DNA of 54,870 bases from Hahella sp. (GTDB taxonomy: Bacteria > Pseudomonadota > Gammaproteobacteria > Pseudomonadales > Oleiphilaceae). Below are positions 1 through 7,326 of the stretch, piece after piece. The stretch spans positions 1 through 54,870 of the forward strand of contig JANQMN010000049.1 in NCBI GenBank assembly GCA_028280065.1, written 5' to 3'. How positions within the stretch are numbered: position 1 is the stretch's first letter; each line of letters begins with the position of its first letter. The translations under genes were made by a program, and so were the position numbers. The notes under the pieces were generated by a model that saw only the letters and a list, made by a program, of their open reading frames with translations, did not search any database and had not been told where the DNA came from.

Positions 1-52
1 GAGCAATCGCAACAACGTAGATGGCCCTTTAGCGGCTCGCCCTCCGGGTGGC

Positions 53-139
53 CCTCAGATTCACCACAATGGTGTTGCACTTCTTGGCAAGGTAGGCGAT
101 ATTCCCTGCGAAATGCGCCTTATTGTGGCAAATCTGAGG
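53..139. repeat. Imperfect inverted repeat, possible mobile-element end
   Basis: The arms 53-70 and 122-139 match at 16 of 18 positions when one is reverse-complemented (CCTCAGAT then CACAAT conserved). A smaller nested inverted repeat lies at 95-103/111-119 (7 of 9). The stretch is open in several frames, but none gives a recognisable protein, so I read it as a structured repeat or the edge of a mobile element and not a gene. The window begins inside this region, so its left limit is unknown. Confidence 0.5.
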
Positions 140-150
140 ACCACTTAATG

Positions 151-172
151 AGCTATCTATATGGGACACTAC
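151..172. repeat. 22-bp dispersed repeat, copy 1
   Basis: An exact copy of these 22 bases is at 48788-48809 in the same orientation; the shared block begins AGCTATCTATATGGG and ends CACTAC. Both copies sit at the 3' end of a minus-strand gene, here 2 bases beyond its stop codon. Flanking bases differ on both sides, so the identity ends sharply. It may be an insertion-sequence terminus or a short intergenic repeat. Confidence 0.6.
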
Positions 173-173
173 G

Positions 174-866
174 CTAGGTATAAACGTTATCGCCAATGGA
201 ACAGGCGGCAATGCGGCTTAAATGCGCATATGGCAAGCCGGTTTCGTCGTGCCATCTGTTGAATGCGGCTTGTATCGCCTTCAGGTCCCGTTGTGCTGTT
301 GGATTATCCGGTATTTCCATGCCTGCGCGTTGCAGGGTTGCAACAACATCGGGAGTCAGAATGTAAACATCTTTGCCCATGTTTCGTAAGAATCGGGCAC
401 CGGTATAGCCTCCAAGCCTTGCACCGCGTTTTTTAAGCACCTGGCAAAGCCCGATCTGATCGTTTTCCGGCCATTCGGCAATAAACTCTCCAAAGCTGCC
501 GTGTTCCTGGCAAATATCCAGAACAAATACCAGATTGTCCTTAACCGCCTTGATTTTTTGCCAATTTCTGACAATCCTGGTGTCCTTGGTATAGGCTTCC
601 CATTGCTCATCGGACAGTAAACGAAGTTTGTCCGGGCTAAAGCCGAAAAATGCTTCTTCGAACGCAGGCCATTTTTGCTCGATGACTTTCCAGCTAAAGC
701 CTGCCTGATTGATACAGCGGGTCATCATCGATAAATAGCGGTCGTCAGAAATTTCTTTTAGCCCCTGGGCGGTCTCAATCGTTGGCAATAGTTTTTCAAG
801 TTGCTGCCGGCCACCTTTGCGTTCGGCGGCTATATCGTGAACTGCCTGGAATTTTTGAAGTTGCAT
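174..866 (-). CDS. DNA-3-methyladenine glycosylase I-like protein (HhH family)
   Basis: 230 aa. Resembles the Tag family (COG2818), which removes 3-methyladenine from alkylated DNA in the cytoplasm. Visible family features are the early FSWKVIEQKWPAFEEAF block (residues about 57-72), the RNWQKIKAVKDN segment, the LKKRGARLGGYTGARFLR segment and the ILTPDVVATLQRAG helix region. E. coli Tag binds zinc with an N-terminal Cys/His pair and a C-terminal His/Cys pair; I see no equivalent N-terminal cysteine, so this is a zinc-less relative or subfamily. ATG start at 866, with only a weak GGA upstream. It faces the AlkC gene across about 160 bp, and both act on alkylated bases, so a shared regulatory interval is plausible. 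Confidence 0.85.
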   Translation of the reverse strand: MQLQKFQAVHDIAAERKGGRQQLEKLLPTIETAQGLKEISDDRYLSMMTRCINQAGFSWKVIEQKWPAFEEAFFGFSPDKLRLLSDEQWEAYTKDTRIVRNWQKIKAVKDNLVFVLDICQEHGSFGEFIAEWPENDQIGLCQVLKKRGARLGGYTGARFLRNMGKDVYILTPDVVATLQRAGMEIPDNPTAQRDLKAIQAAFNRWHDETGLPYAHLSRIAACSIGDNVYT

Positions 867-1024
867 GGTTCATCCGTTGAGCGGTTAGTGTGGAAACTGT
901 ACTGAGGAATTTTATTCAAGATAGATATTGGTTACTGTAATTGAAAGTGCAATCTGCAAATGTTCCCGCATTTTTAATGATATCGGTAAATTAGGTCTAC
1001 TTCAGGTTAAGGAAATTGATCACC

Positions 1025-2134
1025 ATGAAGCCAATGAAAGAGGGATTGAACCCCGCAGCGATCGAACGCATGGCAACCAGCCTCCGCCCGGTTTTTCCGG
1101 AAATGGACACGTCAAGGTTTTTAGAGGACGCCTGTAATGGTCTGGATCAACTGGAACTCAAAGAGCGCGTGGATCACCTGATAAGGGTGTTGGCGCAGCA
1201 TCTACCCCAGGACTTTGCCACCGCAGCGGCCGGACTTGCCGAGTTACCCCATTGTTGGCAGGCCGGAGATCCTAACGACCCCATGCGTGGTTTCGCGGCC
1301 TGGCCGGTAACCGATTATGTTGCCCATACCGGTCTCCAAATGCCGGCGGTGGCCCTGCCGGTGCTGGCGAAACTGACGCCGCTGTTTAGCGCCGAGTTTG
1401 CCATCCGGCCATTTCTGCAGAACCATTATGCAATGACCTATCAGCAAATGTTGGATTGGTGTGAGCATCCGGATGAGCATGTAAGACGCCTGGCGACGGA
1501 AGGCATTCGGCCACGATTACCCTGGGGAATAAGGCTTAAACGCTTTATGGAAGATCCGCGCCCAGTGATCGACCTGTTAACCCGGTTGCTGGACGATCCG
1601 GCGCTCTATGTGCGGCGTTCAGTGGCCAATAACCTGAATGATATCAGTAAGGACCATCCGGATTTGGTGATTGAAATCTGCCGCGAATGGCTGGCGCAGA
1701 GCGATACCGCCAACACTTCCTGGATCGTTAAGCATGCCTCCCGAGGTTTGATCAAGCAGGGGCATACGGAGGCTTTTTCGCTGTTGGGCTATAGTCACGA
1801 CCCACAGATCAGGGTGAATCTGCTGCGCTTGCAGACAGCTTCGCTCAAGATTGGCGAAACGCTTGAGTTTGAGTTGCAGTTGGAAGGTCTGGTCGAGCAG
1901 CAGACCGCAGTCGTCGACTATGCTGTGCACCACCGCAAGGCGAATGGCCGTTCGTCGCCAAAAGTTTTTAAGCTCAAAGCGGTATCGCTGGATAAGGGAC
2001 AGCAAGAAACGCTAAACAAACGCCATTCATTTAAGCCGGTAACGACACGCAAGTACTATCCGGGTGAACACTACCTCGGGATTCATATTAACGGCGTGGA
2101 AAAGGCCGGAGCATCCTTTTATTTGGAGGGCTAG
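1025..2134 (+). CDS. alkC: DNA alkylation repair protein AlkC (HEAT-like plus Ig-like domain)
   Basis: 369 aa. AlkC proteins (COG4335) are HEAT-like-repeat glycosylases that excise cationic N-alkylated bases without base flipping. Helical repeats occupy roughly residues 70-265, including the segment WCEHPDEHVRRLATEG followed by RPRLPWG, typical of the family. The last about 100 residues form a beta-rich region (LEFELQLEG, VVDYAVHH, VFKLKAVSL) that fits the extra Ig-like domain of the longer AlkC class. I chose ATG 1025, 11 bases after AAGGA (1009-1013); an in-frame TTG at 1016 lies too close to that site. It is divergent from the 3-methyladenine glycosylase gene. The assignment rests on sequence recall only. 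Confidence 0.88.
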   Translation: MKPMKEGLNPAAIERMATSLRPVFPEMDTSRFLEDACNGLDQLELKERVDHLIRVLAQHLPQDFATAAAGLAELPHCWQAGDPNDPMRGFAAWPVTDYVAHTGLQMPAVALPVLAKLTPLFSAEFAIRPFLQNHYAMTYQQMLDWCEHPDEHVRRLATEGIRPRLPWGIRLKRFMEDPRPVIDLLTRLLDDPALYVRRSVANNLNDISKDHPDLVIEICREWLAQSDTANTSWIVKHASRGLIKQGHTEAFSLLGYSHDPQIRVNLLRLQTASLKIGETLEFELQLEGLVEQQTAVVDYAVHHRKANGRSSPKVFKLKAVSLDKGQQETLNKRHSFKPVTTRKYYPGEHYLGIHINGVEKAGASFYLEG

Positions 2135-2254
2135 TCTTGGCGGTCAAAGCGGATTCGTACCATAGTGCGAGATGGTTTTGCTCTAATACTGGCAAAAGCC
2201 TCAACCGGCCACTATTCTGCGTTCCCAGAAATGATCGATTTGGAGGTATTTATC

Positions 2255-3157
2255 GTGGAACGCATTTCCTTGTGTCAGGGTGGTCCTGAATTTTCCCGTA
2301 TCGTTTACGGTTGGTGGCGATTGGCTGAGTGGAACATGGATACGGCTGCTATTCAGCAGCAGATTGAACAGTGCTTGGAGTTGGGCGTAACCACCCACGA
2401 TCATGCGGATATTTATGGCGATTACACTGTCGAATCCTTGTATGGCAAGGCCTTAGGTGCCGCGCCCCATCTAAGGGACAAAATCGAGCTGGTCAGTAAA
2501 TGCGGGATTAAGCTCATTTCTAAAAACCGGCCGGATCACAAGATCAAATCCTACGACACGACCTATAACCATATCGTTTCTTCCGCGGAACAGTCGCTCA
2601 AGGATCTGCAAACGGATTACCTGGATCTTTTGTTGATCCACCGGCCCGACCCCTTGATGAATGCCGAAGAAGTAGCCAGGGCGTTTATTTCTTTGCGTGA
2701 AAGGGAAAAGGTTAAGTATTTCGGGGTATCGAACTTTGCCCCTTGGCAATTCGATTTGCTTCAATCCTTCCTGGATTTTCCGCTGGCAACCAACCAGGTG
2801 GAAGCATCCGTTTTGCATTTGAATCCATTTCAAGACGGTACATTGGACCAATGCCAGCAAGATGAAATTGCACCGATGGCTTGGTCGAGTCTTGCCGGTG
2901 GCCGATTGTTTTTTAGCGATGACCCCGCAGCGGTCAGAACCCGTCAGGTGCTACAGGGGATCGCTGACCGCATGCATGCGGCAGTTGATCAGGTCGCTAT
3001 TGCCTGGCTGCTGAGGCATCCTTCGAATATCCTCCCCATTGTCGGCAGCCGCTCCATCGACCGGCTCCGGGGAGCCTGCGGTGCATTGGATTTGGAACTG
3101 GACCGTGACGACTGGTATGCGATATGGGAGGCATCTTCCGGGCAGGAAGTGCCGTAG
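2255..3157 (+). CDS. ydhF: Aldo/keto reductase, YdhF type
   Basis: 300 aa, very like E. coli YdhF (298 aa) from the first residues (GGPEFSRIVYGWWRL against GPEFSRFVMGYWRL) to the end. It is a predicted cytoplasmic NAD(P)H-dependent oxidoreductase of unknown physiological substrate. The AKR catalytic set is visible as Asp49 and Tyr54 (DHADIYG), Lys82 (VSKCG) and His129 (LLIHRPDP). The reading frame opens at 2165, but the family N-terminus starts at GTG 2255, preceded by GGAGG at 2242-2246, so I take 2255. It follows alkC by about 120 bp on the same strand and may be separately transcribed. Confidence 0.93.
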   Translation: MERISLCQGGPEFSRIVYGWWRLAEWNMDTAAIQQQIEQCLELGVTTHDHADIYGDYTVESLYGKALGAAPHLRDKIELVSKCGIKLISKNRPDHKIKSYDTTYNHIVSSAEQSLKDLQTDYLDLLLIHRPDPLMNAEEVARAFISLREREKVKYFGVSNFAPWQFDLLQSFLDFPLATNQVEASVLHLNPFQDGTLDQCQQDEIAPMAWSSLAGGRLFFSDDPAAVRTRQVLQGIADRMHAAVDQVAIAWLLRHPSNILPIVGSRSIDRLRGACGALDLELDRDDWYAIWEASSGQEVP

Positions 3158-3183
3158 CATCCAGACCCGGCTCTGCTAGATAG

Positions 3184-4311
3184 CTAAATAACCGTGCGGT
3201 TACGGCCGGAAGCCTTGGCTTTACCGAGCTTGGCTTCCGCCGCTTTCAACGCATCCTCAATGAGATCGTCCTGCTTCATTATGGCGATGCCGGCACTGAA
3301 TGTAACGCTTTGATCTACGCCGCTGAATGAATGGTTCGCCGTTTTGACGCGCATCCGTTCGATCACGATATGCGCATCTTCCAAGGCGATATCCTTCATC
3401 AAGAGAACGAATTCTTCTCCCTCGTAACGAATGGGAATATCTGCCTGGCGAATGGAATCGCGCATGATATCCGCAAATTCCGCGACAACGGTATTCCCGG
3501 TGTGGCGGCCATGATTCGAGACAATTTCACCGAGATTATCCAAGTCGATCATCGTCACGGCGAAAGTGGCTGAGACCGGAGGGGATAACAGATCTTTAAT
3601 CGTTTCGTTTAGGTAGCGTTGATTGAATAGCAAGGTTAAAGCGTCCAGGAAGCCCTTGCTTTTGAAACCCGCATTGGCAGAAGCGACTTTTTGCCGCAGC
3701 AAAAACGTGCTCCGTTCGGCGAGTGACCGGCGATAGCCGCTGTAGGCTAAACCCACCCAGCCGAGTAGTGCGTAGAGGATGGCAAATAGCAGTTCCTGGC
3801 CGGTAAATGACGCCATCGATACCAGGAACAGAATTCCCAGAATCAAGACCGTGAGGCTGGCAATGGTGGCGGCGGGGAAGCGTAACGGAAATAGCTGATA
3901 GGCGGCGAGACTCGGAAACAACAAGCTTACGGTGACAAAGACCGGGTCCTGAATAAAGGCGCTTGCCAGGTAGAGCGCGACGAACCCGGCAATAATGCAC
4001 TTAACGATTAACAGCGGTTGATACAAGCGCCAGAAATGTCCTTTGATCGAAAGAACGGCCAACAAGGCATATACCGGTGCCACCACCAGCACAATTGCCA
4101 GCAATACCGAGACTACATCGGGATAGCCGGTCTGCCAGAGCACCGCAAGTACCGCTACCCAGAAAAATACCGAAATTACTAGGCCCAGTTGAATTGGCCG
4201 GTTACTGCTTTTGTCAAAATATTCGACAAAACTGGTTTCAAGAACTGGATTCCTGAACTTGAGGTTGAGGGGATTCAGGACAGTGCCTTCGATTTCGATA
4301 CTTGGCCACAT
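3184..4311 (-). CDS. Membrane-bound GGDEF-domain protein (probable diguanylate cyclase)
   Basis: 375 aa. About six hydrophobic segments lie between residues 42 and 192 (inner-membrane sensor part, no named domain recognised), then a GGDEF domain at about 218-375. The active-site loop reads EGEEF (297-301) instead of GG(D/E)EF, and the DxLTGLxNR-type motif reads DALTLLFNQR. A product-inhibition I-site RxxD (Arg288, Asp291) sits exactly five residues before the loop. Activity is therefore uncertain: it may be a cyclase with a variant loop or a c-di-GMP-binding effector. ATG at 4311. It is divergent from the RHH-CHAD-ParA operon across about 160 bp. Confidence 0.88.
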   Translation of the reverse strand: MWPSIEIEGTVLNPLNLKFRNPVLETSFVEYFDKSSNRPIQLGLVISVFFWVAVLAVLWQTGYPDVVSVLLAIVLVVAPVYALLAVLSIKGHFWRLYQPLLIVKCIIAGFVALYLASAFIQDPVFVTVSLLFPSLAAYQLFPLRFPAATIASLTVLILGILFLVSMASFTGQELLFAILYALLGWVGLAYSGYRRSLAERSTFLLRQKVASANAGFKSKGFLDALTLLFNQRYLNETIKDLLSPPVSATFAVTMIDLDNLGEIVSNHGRHTGNTVVAEFADIMRDSIRQADIPIRYEGEEFVLLMKDIALEDAHIVIERMRVKTANHSFSGVDQSVTFSAGIAIMKQDDLIEDALKAAEAKLGKAKASGRNRTVI

Positions 4312-4404
4312 GCAGAGCAGGCTCCTTGCAAGGTTTTATTCTTCTAACACAGGTTGTCAGGATAGCGCATTCATAGCGGAAATATAAAGGATCAGTAATG
4401 TCTC

Positions 4405-4432
4405 TTGTAAACTAATTTTATTACCTTAAAAT
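4405..4432 (+). promoter_or_regulatory. Predicted sigma-70 promoter of the RHH-CHAD-ParA operon
   Basis: TTGTAA at 4405-4410 and TAAAAT at 4427-4432, spaced by 16 bp, precede the start codon at 4470. The -10 box abuts the tandem TGACGTCA-type repeats at 4432-4447, so a repressor bound there would block this promoter. Prediction from sequence only. Confidence 0.5.
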
Positions 4433-4447
4433 GACGTCATTACGTCA
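4432..4447 (+). promoter_or_regulatory. Tandem 8-bp repeats, candidate RHH operator or centromere-like site
   Basis: TGACGTCA (4432-4439, itself a palindrome) is followed directly by TTACGTCA (4440-4447), one base different. Contiguous 8-bp repeats overlapping a -10/+1 region are the usual arrangement for ribbon-helix-helix dimers of the ParG/omega/CopG kind, which both repress their own operon and form a segregation complex. The RHH gene starts 22 bp downstream. Its role is inferred. Confidence 0.55.
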
Positions 4448-4469
4448 CTGCTATTCCAAGTGGAGACCT

Positions 4470-4658
4470 ATGAGCAAGCGTAAAGATGAAGACAAGGGAA
4501 AAGACCAGGACAAAGAGAAAGGCAAGAAGAACACCTCTCTCCGGCTCGATCCAAAAACCCTGAAAGCTTTAAAGATAGCTGCAGCAGAAGAAGGCGTAAG
4601 TATTCAGCATATTGTTGAAAAGCTTGTAATCGATTATTTGAATAAACGGAAAAAATGA
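4470..4658 (+). CDS. Small ribbon-helix-helix DNA-binding protein
   Basis: 62 aa. An N-terminal tail of about 20 residues, nearly all Lys/Asp/Glu/Gly (KRKDEDKGKDQDKEKGKK), precedes a ribbon-helix-helix core: strand TSLRLD (about 22-27), helix KTLKALKIAAAEEG, then SIQHIVEKLVIDYLNK. RHH dimers insert the strand pair into the DNA major groove. I chose ATG 4470 because GGAGA lies just before it (4462-4466); an upstream in-frame start at 4431 would lie inside the tandem operator-like repeats. The stop overlaps the CHAD gene start by 4 bases. Beside a ParA ATPase, a small RHH protein with a flexible charged tail resembles ParG/omega adaptors, so it may be autorepressor, ParA partner, or both. It could also be a plain transcriptional regulator. 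Confidence 0.85.
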   Translation: MSKRKDEDKGKDQDKEKGKKNTSLRLDPKTLKALKIAAAEEGVSIQHIVEKLVIDYLNKRKK

Positions 4659-6238
4659 CCCAGTCAGTATTTGACGCATTCTATGTATCCAGTTCGCTTG
4701 ACCTGGAAGAACTCAGCAAAGCCGTCAAGGCTCCCTACCACTTGCAGCTCACCGCTGAAGAAACGCAACCGTATCAGATTCTTGATACTTTTGATCAGCA
4801 GATTCACGGTCAGCGGAAGATACTGTTCAGCCAAGGTAATCGTTTGCTGTTGTTGGATTGGGCGAAGAGCCTGTCGGATCATCAACAGGCGAAAAAATGG
4901 GCTTTCGTCGAGGAGCTTAACGCTGAATCCCTGCGGCAGGAACTAGGTTATGTCAGCTCCCTGCGCGCTCTGCTGCCGGTACAAACCTTGAAAGGCAGAC
5001 TGATTAACGGAAGTCTGTTGGACGATGAGCAAAAGACCGTCGCGCGGATAATCTGCCTCTGCTTCGAGACCGCACCGGGAAAACTGCTGACGCTTACCGG
5101 GCTCAACAAAATCCGTGGCTACGGCAAAGCCTTTAAATTGCTTGCGGAGTTGTTCAGCCATCCGGCGGAAGACGATCTTACTGCATTTGCAGGAACATGG
5201 GCGCTGTTGGTGCCGGATTTCCTGCCCTATACCAATAAACCGCAGGTAGACTACCTGTCGCAATCCCCGGCATACGAAGTTGCTTCCCGGTTAATTGCTG
5301 CGTACCTGCATACTGCCCGGCTGAATGAAGAGGGTGTATGCGCCGATTTTGATAGTGAATTTCTCCATGATTATAGAATCAGTCTGCGCAAGGTCCGGTC
5401 TATTTTGAGTCTGTTCAAAGGCGTTTTTGACGAAGACGTTACATGCGATTTGAAAACCCGGTTTAGCGACCTCATGCGGCAAACCAACCGGCTGCGGGAC
5501 TTGGATGTTTATCTCTTGGAGCAGGAAAGTTACCTGGCGCTGGTTCCTGAAATACTGCGCAGCGGCCTGCTGACGATGTTCGAGGAGTTTGCCGAAGAAC
5601 GCGACCGCACACAGAAGAAAGTAAAACGCCAGTTCTTGAGTAAGAACTATAAGCAGGAAATGACAGCGCTCCAAAAACTCTGCCCCCATACGCCGGCGCA
5701 AATGAAAAAGGCAGCGGCTGAAACGCTCAAGGTTGGGAGCGACGGGGACTTGCCGGTATTCGATTATGCCAGCGCACTGATTTGGAAGCGTTACCGAAAG
5801 GTCCGCAAACTTGCCAGAAGGATCGATGCGGAAACACCGGATGAGCAAGTGCACGAACTGCGTATCCAGTTTAAAAAAATGCGTTATCTTATGGAGTTTT
5901 TTGCCCCCCTGTATTCGGCCAAGGAGATGAAAACCCTAATCAAATCTCTGCGCCGTCTGCAAAATAGCCTGGGCAAATTCAATGATTGTTCGGTGCAACA
6001 AGAGGCACTGAATGCCCACATTACTGCCCACGCCAACAGTAAACAGGACAACGATTTAGAGATGGTGAAGAGCGTCGGGGCGTTGGTTGCGGCAATTCAT
6101 CAAAGCCAATTGGAAGAGAGAATAAAAATAGTGGCGAATCTTGATAGCTTTACCAGTGACGAAACCAGCACCAAATTTGAACACCTGTTTCACTTGCAAC
6201 CCGCAAACTCGGCGCAACTTGCGGAGAAGAATGTATGA
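4655..6238 (+). CDS. CHAD-domain protein (predicted polyphosphate-binding)
   Basis: 527 aa. The C-terminal half is a CHAD domain, an alpha-helical bundle with conserved His/Arg/Lys that binds inorganic polyphosphate and directs proteins to polyphosphate granules. The paired signatures are visible: HDYRISLRKVR from His238 and HELRIQFKKMRYLMEFF from His400, each within basic amphipathic helices. Many CHAD proteins carry an N-terminal CYTH triphosphatase-like domain; here residues 1-220 are only faintly reminiscent (ILDTFDQQ, then RLLLLDW) and lack an obvious ExExK motif, so this half is unassigned. Both ends overlap neighbours by ATGA (4655-4658 and 6235-6238), implying translational coupling with the RHH and ParA genes. 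No membrane segment or signal peptide, so cytoplasmic. Confidence 0.9.
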   Translation: MTQSVFDAFYVSSSLDLEELSKAVKAPYHLQLTAEETQPYQILDTFDQQIHGQRKILFSQGNRLLLLDWAKSLSDHQQAKKWAFVEELNAESLRQELGYVSSLRALLPVQTLKGRLINGSLLDDEQKTVARIICLCFETAPGKLLTLTGLNKIRGYGKAFKLLAELFSHPAEDDLTAFAGTWALLVPDFLPYTNKPQVDYLSQSPAYEVASRLIAAYLHTARLNEEGVCADFDSEFLHDYRISLRKVRSILSLFKGVFDEDVTCDLKTRFSDLMRQTNRLRDLDVYLLEQESYLALVPEILRSGLLTMFEEFAEERDRTQKKVKRQFLSKNYKQEMTALQKLCPHTPAQMKKAAAETLKVGSDGDLPVFDYASALIWKRYRKVRKLARRIDAETPDEQVHELRIQFKKMRYLMEFFAPLYSAKEMKTLIKSLRRLQNSLGKFNDCSVQQEALNAHITAHANSKQDNDLEMVKSVGALVAAIHQSQLEERIKIVANLDSFTSDETSTKFEHLFHLQPANSAQLAEKNV

Positions 6239-7005
6239 AGATTCTTGCCTGCTATAGCAATAAAGGCGGTGTTGGAAAAACCGCAACGGCGGTGAACTTG
6301 GCGCATGCGTTGGCGGAAAGCGGTCTCAAGGTGTTGCTGTGCGATCTGGACCCCCAAGGCGCTTCCAGTTTTTATTTCCGTATCAAACCTTCGAAAAAGC
6401 TGATCGAAGACGCTTTTTTTCATGACGAGAAACGTTTTGTTAAAGCGATTCGGGGCAGCGATTATCCGAATCTGGATTTGCTTCCGTCGAATATGACATT
6501 TCGCGATTTCGATGTGTTTTTGTCGAACATGAAAAAGAGCGATTCCCGGCTGAAAAAAGCTCTCAGGGCTGTAAAATCCCATTACGATGTGGTGGTGTTG
6601 GACTGCCCGCCAAATATCTCCAAACTCGCGGAAGCCGTTTTCGCAAGCGCTGATATTATTGCGGTGCCGGTTATTCCATCGACCCTATCCGAACGGACCC
6701 TTGAACAACTCTTTGAGTTCTTCGAAGACAATGACTATCCCAAAGGAAAATTGTTGCCATTTTTCTCCATGGTCCAAAACAATAAAAAACTCCACAAGGA
6801 AACCATGGCACGGCTCACCCACCTGTACGGCAAGCGGTTGTTGAATACCCACATTCCATTTGCCGCAGAAATTGAAAAAATGGGAGTTCATCGCGCGCCG
6901 GTAATTACCTTTGCTGCCTATAAACCGGCAGCGAAAGCCTATTGGGGGTTGCAAAAAGAACTGCGTAAACGGCTGCTTCGGATTGGCAGAACTACCGTAA
7001 GATAA
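6235..7005 (+). CDS. ParA/MinD-type ATPase
   Basis: 256 aa. Deviant Walker A KGGVGKT (Lys10 to Thr16) with the signature lysine, CDLDPQG (A' motif) at about 36-42, and VVVLDCPPN Walker B around Asp123. Such ATPases form DNA-bound gradients that segregate plasmids, chromosomes or protein cargo (carboxysomes, chemoreceptor clusters). No ParB homologue lies nearby; the operon partners are a small RHH protein and a CHAD protein, joined by 4-bp overlaps. The basic C-terminus (KELRKRLLRIGRT) could contact nucleoid DNA. The cargo is inferred, not shown. A standard chromosomal Soj-type role is less likely given the operon. Confidence 0.92.
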   Translation: MKILACYSNKGGVGKTATAVNLAHALAESGLKVLLCDLDPQGASSFYFRIKPSKKLIEDAFFHDEKRFVKAIRGSDYPNLDLLPSNMTFRDFDVFLSNMKKSDSRLKKALRAVKSHYDVVVLDCPPNISKLAEAVFASADIIAVPVIPSTLSERTLEQLFEFFEDNDYPKGKLLPFFSMVQNNKKLHKETMARLTHLYGKRLLNTHIPFAAEIEKMGVHRAPVITFAAYKPAAKAYWGLQKELRKRLLRIGRTTVR

Positions 7006-7068
7006 GTGATTCCAAGCTAAGCGCCGGGCAATCCGGAATCATTGCATGCTGAAAATCGGAGTGATTTG

Positions 7069-7326
7069 TTAATAGCTGGGATTTGGCAGTTGACCAATCT
7101 GATCAATAAAACGTGTTAGCACGCTTCGGCAACGATATTGCCCATTTCGGCTGATCTCTTCCTGCAGAATATCGATTGCGCCTTGCTTGTTTCCACAATT
7201 CAGATGGTTTGCGGCACTGCGAAGAGTTGACCAACCTGCAGTAGAACGGCTTTGCAGATTGCGATTTTTCGCAATATAGCTTTCGATGATTAAACTAAAT
7301 TCTTGGTATTCGTCTGGAGTTTTCAT
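7069..7326 (-). CDS. Small protein of unknown function
   Basis: 85 aa from ATG 7326 (MKTPDEYQEF...). I do not recognise a family. It looks predominantly alpha-helical, with a repeat-like helical hairpin (STLRSAANHLNCGNKQGAID) and two cysteines, and has no signal peptide or membrane segment. Two in-frame upstream starts (7347 and 7371) would add 7 or 15 residues; none has a strong ribosome site. It lies convergent to the parA gene with 63 bp between stops. It is probably real on composition, but could be a relic. Confidence 0.5.
   Translation of the reverse strand: MKTPDEYQEFSLIIESYIAKNRNLQSRSTAGWSTLRSAANHLNCGNKQGAIDILQEEISRNGQYRCRSVLTRFIDQIGQLPNPSY

Noticed and set aside
29-211. Open frame of 60 codons on the minus strand at the left edge
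   Set aside because: It lies across an inverted repeat, other frames are equally open, and it overlaps the end of the glycosylase gene.
3177-3185. Possible third copy of the 22-bp repeat (TAGATAGCT)
   Set aside because: Only 9 bases match and the orientation differs, which can occur by chance.
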